A stretch of DNA of 64,000 nucleotides from contig JASANC010000422.1 in the NCBI GenBank assembly GCA_030248135.1, positions 41,057 through 105,056 on the forward strand. The letters are read 5' to 3'. Origin of the DNA: Theristus sp. LFF4_11 (taxonomy: Eukaryota > Nematoda > Chromadorea > Monhysterida > Xyalidae). Shown here piece after piece: positions 40,565 to 51,433 of the stretch (positions within the stretch are counted from its first letter, which is position 1; every line of letters starts with the position of its first letter). The notes beneath the pieces are model-generated. The model did not search any database. It saw nothing but the letters and a program-made list of their open reading frames with translations, and was not told where the DNA came from. Both the position numbers and the translations under genes were made by a program.

Positions 40565-41448
40565 GCATCATTATTAAAAGTAGCTGCATCTGCAGTTCCG
40601 GTGCTCCTCCTCCAAAACACAGGGAAGAAAAAAAGGAGGCGGAGTTTCAGCACACCCTCTCACGCACGCGCTCAGCCACCATTTAGAAACAAAAGTGCAA
40701 CTTGAAAATCAAAAAATACCAACCCGACTGAACCTAGAACAAATAAAACATTCCCGTTGTGCTGGAACTCGAACTATAATTATGTGATTTCGGTTTTTTT
40801 ATATTTTTTGTTTATTCTTCTGTTGATAGAAACAATACCATCAGCTGAAAAGTGAAAACTGTTTACCAGCCTTCGAATTGATGGCGAATTGAAATGTGAA
40901 ACGACTGCAAACAACCCAAAAGCACCGCGTTGGACGAGGACACGAAGAAGCGATCGCAAATCTCGGCTTAACATTTCCAATGCAGCCAAGCCAAGGTGAC
41001 ATTTCGCCTCACATTGTGAATTCTGAGTGTCCGAGCTGTGTGCCGACTGCAAGCGCTACTTTGTTTGGTCGCTGTTTCGTGTCGCGTCGTCTGTCGTGAC
41101 GTCGTCATCATAATTGATCGAATTTTAAGCCGGTGTGCTATCTTTCAGTTTAGCTGGGGTAACTAGAGGCGTTTTGAGGGTCAAAAAGCAAGAAGAGGCG
41201 TATGAGGTCACCAAAACAAAATCCGAAAAGTTTCGCAATACGGAAATCATTCGAGAGGCGTTTGCACATCAATGTGGTTCTTCTGACTTCCTGATTAATT
41301 TGCACAACTTTGATTTTCCAAATTAAAAACCAAAATGACGATTTCTGTTTTTTAACAACCTTGGTCAGGGTCACCACACTATACTCACCAAAAACAGGTG
41401 CTTGACTGAGTCGATTGATCACTGGGCCAGCCAATACCAACCAACCTT
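40565..41448. other. intergenic DNA with a repeat shared with the hAT-like element at 60647
   Basis: No gene recognised. The part 41030-41240 is an inverted, diverged match of 60830-61040, inside the hAT-like element there (shared features: GTCGTGTCGCG against CGCGACGACAC, and GAGGTCACCAAAACAAAATC against its reverse complement). Confidence 0.55.
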
Positions 41449-41449
41449 T

Positions 41450-42862
41450 TTATCTGCAGCACGTTTGCTGCGTTCATCGCCCGTGCGGCGGATCAACTTC
41501 ACATGACCGCGGTGTCAATGGCCAACATCAAATGTGTCGGTTCGCACGTCATCGTCTCTATTGGTATAATCACCTATTCATTCGAATGTCTCAGACCGAA
41601 ATGACGTCATCTGCTTTTAGAACATGCGCCTGCGGAACACTACAATCTGATGATGGATATTTAGTTTGACTGTTTTTTATGTGAAATAATTTGCTCATGA
41701 GTGAACCAAACTGAAATTCTGGCTCCTGTACAAGTCTGAGTGTTTTCAAAAGAAATGTCGTCACTTCGGTGTGTAAACTGTATCCTCGAACAACAACAGT
41801 CGCATATTTCAACGAACGTTATGAATTTCAACTGGTGCAGGCGAGGACGGTCCGTCTCAGATGGGCCTGGAAGACTTGTCGTTGTTTCGTTCGATTGTCG
41901 GCAAAAGCATGCTGTGCCCGTCGGATGCGGTCGTCACTGAGCGTGCCTGTGAATTGGAGTGCAACATCAACGGCATCGTGTTCATTCGTACCACTCGGTC
42001 AGCAATGCCGACCATTTATTGTGGATTTATTCAAACGTGTCCGGACTAAAATGACGTCATTTGCTTTAAAAACGCCCGTTTGTCGATGTACAGGTACTCA
42101 AATGTCAGTTTGGTGTGACTGATTCAACATTCACCTTTTGTTTGCGGGAAGGAACCGGCTAAACTAAAAGTCTGCTTTGCTGTGAACGGCAAGCGCATGT
42201 TTGGCGGCACATGACGTCATTTCAGTGGGACACGTTTAAAAAAAGGTCCTACACGGTTGACATTGAATTCAAACTGGCCAAGGCGTTGGTGAGCGCCAGC
42301 TTCGTTGTCAGCCACTCAATCTGTATGTCACACGATTAGAGCTAGGTCCGCTGTCTTTGTTGTAGTCTTAGATGCTTGTTGTATTGGAAATGCTTCTTGG
42401 TGCACTGGAGTTTTCAGTGGGCCAAAAATTAAAAAATATCAAGGGCGCATTCGTGTTGTAGTGACCGCGCAGCCATGTTAAAGCATATACTGCAACATGA
42501 ATACGCCCTTAGAGTTTTTGATATTTCATTTCTAAATCACAGTGGACTCGCATTCTTTTTTATGCTGCAAGACCGATCCTCTTCTGAACTGCTTGCTAGT
42601 GCCAGCAATCATGTGTGACCCTGCTCGCAGGTGGTTCGTGAACATACAGCTGACGTGTGCGTTGTGATTGGCGCTAGCGTGACGCTGTTGGAGGCGCTGG
42701 TAGCTGCTGTCGAGTTGGCGGCAGCTGGCACAAACATCTGTGTCATTTATCCGTTCTCAATCAAGCCACTCAATCAGCCACCATTGGCACGCACGTGCAA
42801 CGGTGCAACGGGCAAATGGTCACTGTTCAGGATCACTACCCTGAAGGTAGTAGCACGCTCAT
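41450..42862 (+). pseudogene. transketolase remnant (5' and 3' truncated, frameshifted)
   Basis: Three exon-like pieces match transketolase. About 41450-41560 encodes [20 protein letters not shown] sequence (human STFAAFFTRAFDQIRM) and GSHVIVSI. About 41841-41998 encodes GEDGPSQMGLEDLSLFRS (human GEDGPSQMALEDLAMFRS) and ELECNINGIVFIRTTR. About 42632-42857 encodes VCVVIGASVTLLEALVAAVE and YPFSIKPLNQP (human DPFTIKPLDRK). In the last piece the frame slips by one base near 42818: the family VEDHYYEG stretch continues in another frame as VQDHYPEG. The TPP-binding N-terminal half and the C-terminus are absent, so this is best read as a pseudogene fragment. A sequencing error at the slip would not restore the missing ends. 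Confidence 0.8.
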
Positions 42863-43202
42863 CCACGACAGAATCATTGCTGTATGATTGGAAGCTGATT
42901 TAGTCCGCCGATTGGTGTACATAGACAGTACGTTTAATCCTGTGTCGTCGCCTCGTTGGCCGTTGCTGATTATTCATGTTGAGGTGAGAAATACGACAAG
43001 ATATTCAGAAAACAGTTTTTAAAACAGCTGTTCAACGTAGCATATTCAGGCGCGTGCGTCTATTGTACATGTAGTGCTGGACATGGTCATTACAGAGCAT
43101 TGATCCGCGAAGACAACCAATGGTGGCATATTGCAACGACCAATCAATTGCTTCCGTTAGTCTAACAGCAGTCAACTGACCGACACTGAGGCGGTCGTCG
43201 CG

Positions 43203-43758
43203 CGGGGGGTACAATTCCGGCCCGCTAATTCCGGCCTGAAGAATTCCGGCCCGAAGAATTCCGGCCCGAAGAATTCCGGCCCGGAGAATTCCGGCCCGGA
43301 GAATTTTCGCCAGCACGAAGAATATTAAACCACACGAAGTGATTTTGGTAATGAAATAATAAAAGAAAAATATCGATGTTCACATGTTACAGGGTATTTT
43401 CAATGATGTTCGTCCTGTTTGCTTTTTTGGAAAGTGAAACCTTTTGGAAAAAAAGAAACTACAACTAAATTTTTAAATTTTTTTTTATCATGAACAGGAT
43501 TTGTGACTTTTTTACTTTATCAAAAAGGCTTGGCTTAGGATTAGGAACCTACAAAAAGTCACTGCAAGCAAGTTCTAAACAAAAATAAAAAATCACTTAA
43601 AAATTTATTTACCAAAATCACTTCGTGTGGTTTAATATTGTTCTTGCTAGCGAAAATTCTCCAGGCCGGAATTCTTCGGGCCGGAATTCTTCGTGCCGGA
43701 ATGAGCGGGCCGGAATTATACGGGCCGGAATTTCGCGGGCCGGAATAGTACACGAGCC
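43203..43758. mobile_element. foldback-type element A with 15-bp GC-rich tandem arms
   Basis: The 556-bp element is flanked by a perfect 9-bp direct repeat GTCGTCGCG (43194-43202 and 43759-43767). Each arm begins with tandem 15-bp units of the form AATTCCGGCCCGAAG (about 6 copies per arm), then a unique inverted part including TTAAACCACACGAAGTGATT. The centre contains AAAAAGGCTTGGCTTAGGAT, shared with element B. Nine-base target duplications and tandem-repeat inverted arms are features of foldback elements related to Mutator-like transposons. There is no coding capacity. Confidence 0.88.
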
Positions 43759-44392
43759 GTCGTCGCGTTGTACGAAATGAGTTGACAAAAATCGACTACA
43801 TGCTGTTCATGCGGTTTTATTGGAGTTTCCTGCTTTTTGCAAAATGAAATGAATCGGTGGACGGATAATTTCTTTATTTTTTTCTAATCGTGTATCGTGT
43901 GCCTTTTTTGTCAGTGCCGTTCATCTTTGTGCCTTATATATTTGTAAATTTATAAATTTGTCAGTGTGACCAAATACAGTTGAATAGCAATATTCGCATT
44001 GTAACATTCAGTGTCTTGTGATCCACTGTTTTGCTGATGTTTCAGCCTGGCATAACATCCGTCTGCGTTGGTAATCAATTTTGTTTGGCCTGTGCAGCCC
44101 GGGCCTTGTCGTACTAATGAGCCTGGGGCCCGCGGTATACGCTTAAAGGGGGATTTAGCAATTAGTTTTTTGCGCGTACGCACGGACACGACAGTTACAA
44201 AATGGCCATCGATTTAGAAATCGTGTCGTGTGTGCTATCTTAATGCATTACGGACACAATTAAGGCCCATTCATACACACGCGCGCTGAAGTGCGTTGAC
44301 GCGCGCTAACATGAACGTGCGTATGAATGTCAGAATGTGCGCATGTTCTAAAACTGAAGCGCGCTGGTTTTTTTGCTTCTTGCGTTTGTTTA

Positions 44393-45410
44393 GACGTGCG
44401 TTAGATCGCGGTCCATTAGATCGCGGCCGAACATCGCGGCCAAAGCATCGCGACCTGAATGATCGCGGCCTGGACGATCGCGGCCTGGGACGATTGCGGC
44501 CTGGACGATCGCGGCCTGGACGACCGCGGCCTGGGACGATCGCGGCCTGGGACGATCGCGGCCTGCGACGATGCCACGGGTAAATATTGCGGCGCTCTTT
44601 ACTAATGCGTGGCCCAAGACAAAATAAACGGCCCAAGACAAAATGAATGGCCCGAGACAAAATGAATGACCCTACACAAAATCAATGGTTCTACACAAAA
44701 TAAATCAGAGGTTGCTTGCAATGAGTTGTTGTAGGTTCCTAATCATAAACCTAATCCTAAGCCAAGCCTTTTTGATAAGGTGAAACTGATCATCAGTCAG
44801 TCAGTTTTATTCTGCAGTGCACGGCATAATACCAGAGAAGTGTAAGACACCATGAGTAGGCAAGCCAAAAACCATCATTTTCACCTTATCAAAAACGCTT
44901 GGCTTAGGATTAGGATTAGGAACCTACAACGACTCATTGCAAGCAACATTTTCATCTTATCAAAAAGGCTTGGCTTAGGATTAGGATTGGGTTTAGGATT
45001 AGAAACCTAAGACGACTCATTGCAAGCAACCTCAGATCAAAAATCACAAAAATCACTTTTAAGTTTTCACTTATTTTTTTTCACACAAATTTCACACAAA
45101 ATTCACAAAAGTACAAATCGTTGGGCCATTCATTTTGTGTAAGGCCATTTATTTTGTGTAGGGCAATTTACTTTATCTTGGGCCACGCGTTAGTGAAGAG
45201 CGCCTAAATTGCCAGGCCATCTGGAAAGGTGACAAGGCATGAAAACCTTCGTGGCCGGCGATCATCCGAGGCCGCGATCGTCCCAGGTCGCAATCGTCCA
45301 GGCCGCGATCGTTCAGGCCGCGATCGTCCAGGCCGCGATCCTTCAGGCCGCGATGCTTCAGCCGCGATAGTCTGGGTCGCGATCTCCTGTGCCGCGATAG
45401 TACATTTGCC
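44393..45410. mobile_element. foldback-type element B with 15-bp GC-rich tandem arms
   Basis: The element (1018 bp) is flanked by a 9-bp direct repeat GTTTGTTTA (44384-44392 and 45411-45419). Both arms hold 15-bp units like GATCGCGGCCTGGAC (about 10-11 each, inverted), then a unique stretch containing GGCGCTCTT.ACTAA.GCG, then a second tandem array of about 19 bp around GGCCCAAGACAAAATGAAT. The centre has several copies of AAAAAGGCTTGGCTTAGGAT. The outermost right-arm bases (reversed GGCAAATGTACTATCGCGG) match those of element A (GGCTCGTGTACTATTCCGG), so both belong to one family. Confidence 0.88.
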
Positions 45411-45419
45411 GTTTGTTTA

Positions 45420-47112
45420 TGCAACACTACTGATACTAACAGCTCAGCTAACGCCTGAAACAGCGAATCGGGATGCGTTCTTCGATGTAGAACAACTGCG
45501 CTGGCGTGACACGAATGCTGGCCGAAGGATTTTGAACGGCTCATTGCCGGTGTCTTTTATCTCCGCACAACAAATATCATGGTATGGCTGAATAAATGAG
45601 GCACTTGTCGTTTCAATCTGTGCGAGACAAATTGCGCACTAGAAGTTGCGTTTTTTTTTCAAAAATGTTGGATTTTCTCCTGATCGTATGTGCGGGACAG
45701 AGAATGAACAGAATAGTACGAAGAACCGTCCACACAGAAGTAACAAAAGTTTGTCCACATTAATTTTGTCACGAGAGCGTTTTTTGTCAGAAATCGTGTC
45801 GTCGTGTTTTCGTCCGCCGCAGCTATCCTAGGCTTTCACAAACAAATTCGGAAACGCAAAAGAATGAAAAAAGAGGCTCACATGTTTATTTTTTGGCTCT
45901 GCGCCAGATCAACCATCAACGTTGATTATCTTAATTGGCCATTGGTTGAAGTTGGTGTCATTTGACCAACTTTCAACAACGAAGTATTGGGTACCGATAC
46001 TGCGCAAGCATAGGTAACGAAATTTGTGAATTGTCGAACCACGTTGCTTGTAAAGCAAACGTTAATTCAAGCAATCAAGAAAACCCATGACAAGCTCCAG
46101 TACACCTGGCCAACAATGTTTTCTCTATGTTCAAATTCAGTTGCTTTTTATTCTTCTCGATCCATTAACTTCATGTTTGCAAAAAAAGATTTATCCGTCA
46201 ATTTCAAAACCATTCAATTTATTTTTGTTTCACTTCAATTTTCTCCAAGAAAAGAACTCAATTTCCTCAAACAGTTTGGGCTTAAGCTGATAGTTCACGT
46301 ACAACTCTTAATCAACTGAACACCGCCAGAGAGTTTGTAGAGCGTCGATTATAAAAGTTACTGGAGCTTCTTTTAAGAATGCATATAAACCAATTCGAGA
46401 GGGGGGGGGGGGTATTTTGACCAAAATTTGGGGGGGGGGTTTGCCCGGGTGGGGGGGGGGTGTCGACTTGGTTGGGGGGGGGTACCCCCCCCCAGCTCGA
46501 CCCCTGGGTTCTAGTTCCAAATGATTTTTCTGTGTTCCATATTATTTTCTTCAATACTTCAGATTCAGATGGAAACCGCACCGGTTCACGTTGTTGCTGA
46601 TGGACAACGCCGCTTTTCTTCGAGACGACCAATCGGCAACACCCAAGAGTTGACAAGCAGGTTTCCTCCAATTTGAAGCGTAAAACCAAGGTAATTTACT
46701 GCTTTTTAGTCCATTAACGAGCTCATGAAACCAATTGCAGAAGCTTCTATCGGTATCTGAACTTTGCTGGTCGATCTTTGACCTAAAAGTAGAAATTGTC
46801 AAAAAAATCTGCCAAAAACAAGTCCAAGTCACTTTTTGTGGAAAGTGTCTTAAACGCATTTTCAGATGAAAGAACAACTTTGATGGCCAAAATTCGTTTT
46901 TTCATTGATTAAAAAATCCAGATTTTTTTAAAAAAGACTAAAAAAGTTTAAACAAATTTCGAACCGTATACCAGCCAGTGATAAAACTAAAGTAGGCTTC
47001 CAAACATGTATCACAAACAACATTTTCTTACCCAATCAATTTTTCTTTCTTCCAGGGCGCGGTGTTGAGCTACAATTACTAAAATTTTTCTGTTTCTTTT
47101 GTTTTTGACGAC
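45420..47112. other. intergenic DNA upstream of SLC30A9
   Basis: Apart from the poly-G array at 46390-46500 I recognise no gene. Frames are short and of low complexity. The last few hundred bases before 47113 should include the SLC30A9 promoter, but no specific element is evident. Confidence 0.4.
46390..46500. repeat. poly-G array, second copy
   Basis: Runs of 8-12 G separated by TATTTTGACCAAAATTT, TTTGCCCGGGT and TCGACTTGGTT, the last spacer shared with 39340-39420; the array ends in C runs (about 46486-46492). Nearby, 46840-46880 is an inverted match of 39210-39260 (reverse complement of ATCTGAAAATGCGTTTAAGA), so the repeat unit is longer than the G-rich part. Confidence 0.75.
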
Positions 47113-50100
47113 ATGATGAGGCAACGATTGATTGGAATGGCGATGATTTTCCGCCGAAGCTGCGACAGACGAATGTGCCCTCTGAAGCGCGCCGTGACAC
47201 GCCTCGCATCAACCACGACCATCGCAGCAGCGTCAGCCGCATTCCATCTGCAGAACGTAAAATGCGCCACTTGTGTGCCGCCGTCGCGTCCCGGAAATGT
47301 TCCGCCAGCCAACATAATCCGAAACTTGTCTTCGTTCAGTTCACAACAGCGTTCTTGCTGCAGCAGCAGCTCCGTATTCAGTCTGCTGGACAAAAACTAC
47401 CGTTACTTTTTTGTTCAAACAGCTCAATTGTGTTCGTTCAATGATGACGCTAATGAAAAACCACCAGCAAAAGGCAGTCAACCAAAGAAAACGACCGCAA
47501 CAAAATCTCGGAGCCACAGCGGACGTTTGATACAGTTTCGGCAAGTTCCGAAAACGTCTCTGCCGGCTTCAAAGCAGCCGACTTTCATGACGTCAATCGA
47601 TGAATCCGATGCGCTGTATCGATACAAGTTGAACCGTTCAGATCTGGCTGGTTTGGCTGTGCGAACACGAAATAGTGCGTACTTTGGTGAACCGGATGTA
47701 CGGGTGTATTGGGAGGACGATGTGTACAAACGGGCGATTGAGGTTCGCTGGCTTAACTCGGTCAAATGCTGTCAAATTTTCAGTTCTATTTGAAGACAAC
47801 GTTTTCTGACAATCTGGCGTTGCCCAGTCACAAACGCACGTTATTTCATCAAACTGCGCGCTGTGTTGGTTTACTGGTGTGTGTTTGATTGAACAACATC
47901 AGAAAGAAAGTGTGTGGTCGTCCAGTGACAACTATACGAATGCAGCTGCAGACTGCAGCCAAACTGTAAACAGCCAACCAGATAATTGCCTATGATTTAC
48001 AGATTGTCGGTACAGTTATTGTTGTCTTATGTCTTATCGGATGTCTTATTCAGAGCGCCAATCGGCGTTGCGTCTGTGCAACTTCGCACAGTTCACAGTT
48101 TCACAAAGCTCATGAAGGAAAGCACGAATAAAAAACGAATGAAAAGCTCGGTATGGCTGTCATTTACAGCGTGCAATTCGTGCGAACTTGCAGGTGCACG
48201 GCGGCAGAGCGCAAGTGGACGGTCTCCGGCGCATGGCGATGCTCTTTGCGGAGCACGGTGGTGAGCCGAGCACGCAACGCCGTTTCGCGAGCAAGGAACG
48301 CTCGGACGAGTCGGAACTGCGCATGGGCCTGCGCTCGCAGTCGGGCAAAGTGGTGCTGGTGGCGGTGCTGACCAACTTCTTTGACGCGCTCATCAGATGG
48401 GTCGGCTTCTATTTGTGTCGCTCCAGCAGCATGATGGCCGAGGCGATACACGCCACTGCCGATACGGCCAACCAGGTTGCGCACGCTTTCGTCTTGCGCA
48501 CATAAATAAAGTCCTGGGTTGAATGCGTTCTCATTTCAGCAGCACGCATGTCACCGTGTCTTTGTTGGTGACTGTGCGTGCACCTGTGAATGAGGTGCAC
48601 TGTCTTCTGACAAGAACTTTGCATTTCAATTCCTTTGTATTTCGATTTGGTTTAGGCGGGTCTGGCAATCGGTGTCTTGGTGGGATCGTGGAAACCGACG
48701 CGCGCGCACCCGTCAGTAATTCGATTTGTATCCTTTTATTTTCCACGATTATCTTGTTATCTTATCTTAGTCTTGGAAACACTTTGGTGGTGTCAGTCAA
48801 ACCTATACAGCTGGTGAACCTTTTCTTTTTTATATCGGCGGTTAAATACCGTTTTTTAACGCATCACAGAATATTTGTTGCTGCAGCTATGGTTACGGTC
48901 AGATGCGTTACGTGGCGTCATTGAGCGTCGGTATGGGCATTCTCATGATTGGCTGTGGCGCCAACATTTATCAGGGCATCGAAGCGCTATACAATCCGCA
49001 GGACATCGATTACTTCTGGGTGCGTTGCTGGTTCTCAGATACACAAAACAAAAATGCAATCAGCAGTCCCGAAAAAAGCGTTGGTTATGCACATTTCGTT
49101 TCTTCAGGCGTTGTCCATTCTGCCATTCTCGTTGGTTCTGCAATCGGTGTCTGCGAGCAGAGCGTTCATTGCACTACGCGCTCAGGCACACGCATCACGA
49201 ATGAGCGTCATGGAATTTGGTTAGACGAATAGTTTCAATTTCAGTTTGATCGCAATTTTTCTTCTGAAGCCCAGAAGGCAGTAGTGTTGAGTTGAAGGCA
49301 GTAGTGCAACTGCAGCCATGCGGTGTGAATGCGGAACGGCTTTGTGGCAAAGTGCACCACAGTGCCCACACCACACCCCGTTTGATTGCAACCAATCGTC
49401 CTTTATCATTCGTGCACCCACCCCGACCGAATGCCCCACTTCGCAGTGTTCTCCGGTCGTGACCCCACGAGCACGGTCGTGTTGTTGGAGGACGGCGCCG
49501 CCGTCGTGAGCGTCGCCACTGCGCTGCTCTGTATCAGTGTGTCGCATTTGCTCGCCTCACCTGTGCCGGACGCTTGCGGCAGTCTGATTGTCGGCGTCAT
49601 CATGGGCGCCGTCGGCGTCAGCACTGTCTACTCGAACACGTGGAATCTCATTGGAAGGTTGCTGCTGTTGCAATGTCACTTGCTGATGTATTGGTTGCTG
49701 CTGGATGTTGCTACCACGATGGCTGACATCCTGGGATCCTTGTCTGGAAACTCTGTAAAACTGAGATGTTGCACAAACACTAACAAGCTCGCTGCTAAAT
49801 CGCACGTGTGAGCATGCGTTAAGTCTGTGCAACATTACTGCGTGTTGCAACAACCGAGTGCACTGTCATCAGCCACGGACTTTCTCATTTCAATGCGTTA
49901 GCTTAAGCCTGGTTTATTTCAAAACCCACCAGAGGCGGCATTTTCGGGTTTGCAAAACGCGCGGGAGTATGCCAGATACAAACTTATCACGTGCTTTAAT
50001 TTATGAGAATGGCTGGCAAGATACGCAATGCAATGCCAATCTCGCATCATTGCAGATCGCTGCCGCCCGGCACACACCAGCAGCTCATCACGCTGATCGA

Positions 50101-50811
50101 GTCTGATCCCGTGGTTCGGTGAGTGTTGCTTGCTTTCAAACTCAAACAAAATGTAATTGTTGTTCTGCAAAATTTTCAATAGCTTCTAGATCGGTGCACG
50201 ACGTGAAAGCGACTCAGATTGGACCGAACACCAATCGACTGAAGGCGGAGATCGATTTCGATGGAGCGGAAATCGCCGATGCGTTCCTCAGACACAACGA
50301 CCCGGACAACGTGGACGCGTTTCTTGAAGTGCCGTTTTTTATTTTATCTTTTTCTGCAAACAATAGTAGCGTTCACATTCCTAGTTCGTGAACAGAATTT
50401 ATTTAAATTTAAAATTGAAATGTTATCAGTTTTTTTTCTGATTTTCAGCGTTTACAAAGCGTCAAGGACAAGGAGGAGATGCGTGCGATCCTGCACGAGT
50501 TCGGAGACGGCATCGTGCACCAGCTGGGCGAGGAGATCGACAGGATCGAGGGAGACATCAAGGTCAGCTGTGACAGTTTGATGGTTTGAAAGTAACAAAA
50601 TAAGAAAAGTACATGTAGCAAAAGGAAAAAGGGCAACAAAATTATGGAGAGTCACTTGCTGATTGGTTGCATTTGAATTGATTGGATCGTGTGGTGATAA
50701 TTTTTGGAGTGTGCAGCCTAAAGGTTTTCAACTTTACTAAATTTTTATAATTTCGTGTTTTTCCAGAAAAATCACCCGAACGTACGTCATATCGATCTCG
50801 AGGCGTTATGA
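47113..50811 (+). CDS. SLC30A9: zinc transporter 9 (SLC30A9 / ZnT9)
   Basis: Ten exons, 47113-47742, 48194-48475, 48656-48711, 48887-49019, 49108-49219, 49447-49657, 50056-50118, 50190-50328, 50449-50562 and 50767-50811, join in phase into about 594 residues (human 568). The first exon gives an Arg/Ser/Thr-rich, mitochondrial-presequence-like N-terminus and SDALYRYKLNRSDLAGLA. The cation-efflux core follows: KVVLVAVLTNFFDALIRW, SSSMMAEAIHATADTANQ (human SASMFSEAIHSLSDTCNQ), HPYGYGQMRYVASLS, GRDPTSTVVLLEDGAAVV. The C-terminal domain has VHDVKATQIGPN and KAEIDFDG, ending NHPNVRHIDLEAL (human RNPEVRHVDLEIL). Known role: mitochondrial zinc export. Two adjacent ATGs (47113, 47116) could serve as start. 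Confidence 0.93.
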
Positions 50812-51433
50812 TAAAAGTTGTTGCCGTGATCGTTGCTCGATTCGAAACGCGAACTTATTATTTTTATGAAGCGACGGAGTATTTTGTACAAATTTTAGGG
50901 TAAACAAATAAATAATTGTTATGTTTTTGATCTTAGTGCATTCCACCTTCAAAGCCAGCGTTGTTGTCCGCCTCTCAACATTGCTTTCCGTCTTATTTAT
51001 TGTTATTACGCTTCAGAGCAAATGTGATCATCTTTTTTTACCAGTTTTGTTAGTGACTTGTGGTGTGCAGCATTATTTTGTTTCCACAGTATTACTCTAT
51101 AACATATCCAACTAAGCTGATTGGTTGGTGGTCACGTGATGCATGGATTCTATACAAACCAGGTCATGCACAGAATTCATGCATCAACCAATCAGCCAGT
51201 TGGATATGTTATATTCAGAGTTAAACTGTATTTTAGCGGTTCTTAAATTTACAAGCGGATGGATAAAGCGAAACATGAGACTATGCAGAGAATGAAAACG
51301 AGTCAGTAGAACACTGAAGCAAACAAAAATCCCAGACACAAAAATAGTATGCAGAAAGAAAAGGGGCATGAGAAACCAGTTCTTCAAGGAAACAAATCTG
51401 AGATCAGGGGAAAAATTGAGAAAATTGAATTTT
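50812..51433. other. convergent intergenic region of SLC30A9 and AAAS
   Basis: Holds the 3' ends of two convergent genes (an AATAAATAATTG stretch at about 50907 is a candidate poly(A) signal for SLC30A9) and the MITE at 51087-51228. No further gene seen. Confidence 0.5.
51087..51228. mobile_element. short Tc1-like MITE of the CTGATTGG family
   Basis: Inverted ends CAGTATTACTCTATAACATA and reversed CAGTTTAACTCTGAATATA extend inward through ATATCCAACT..GCTGATTGG on both sides, with the hairpin centred on TGCATGGATTC/GAATTCATGCA. The right side is followed by TA; the left flank (CCA) does not show the expected TA, so that end is mutated or misassigned. Confidence 0.7.

Noticed and set aside
43203..43320. 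CRISPR-like regular repeats
   Set aside because: The 15-bp units are contiguous without unique spacers, lie in inverted arms, and the genome is clearly animal.
44870..45010. Telomere-like TTAGGATTAGG stretches
   Set aside because: Only two or three imperfect units each, always preceded by the AAAAAGGCTTGGC block of the foldback elements; not a telomeric array.
44271..45591. Arg/Gly/Pro-rich open frames with RPGRDRPGRN-type periodicity
   Set aside because: They are translations of the 15-bp tandem units of foldback element B; since 15 is divisible by three, all frames repeat. No start context or family match.
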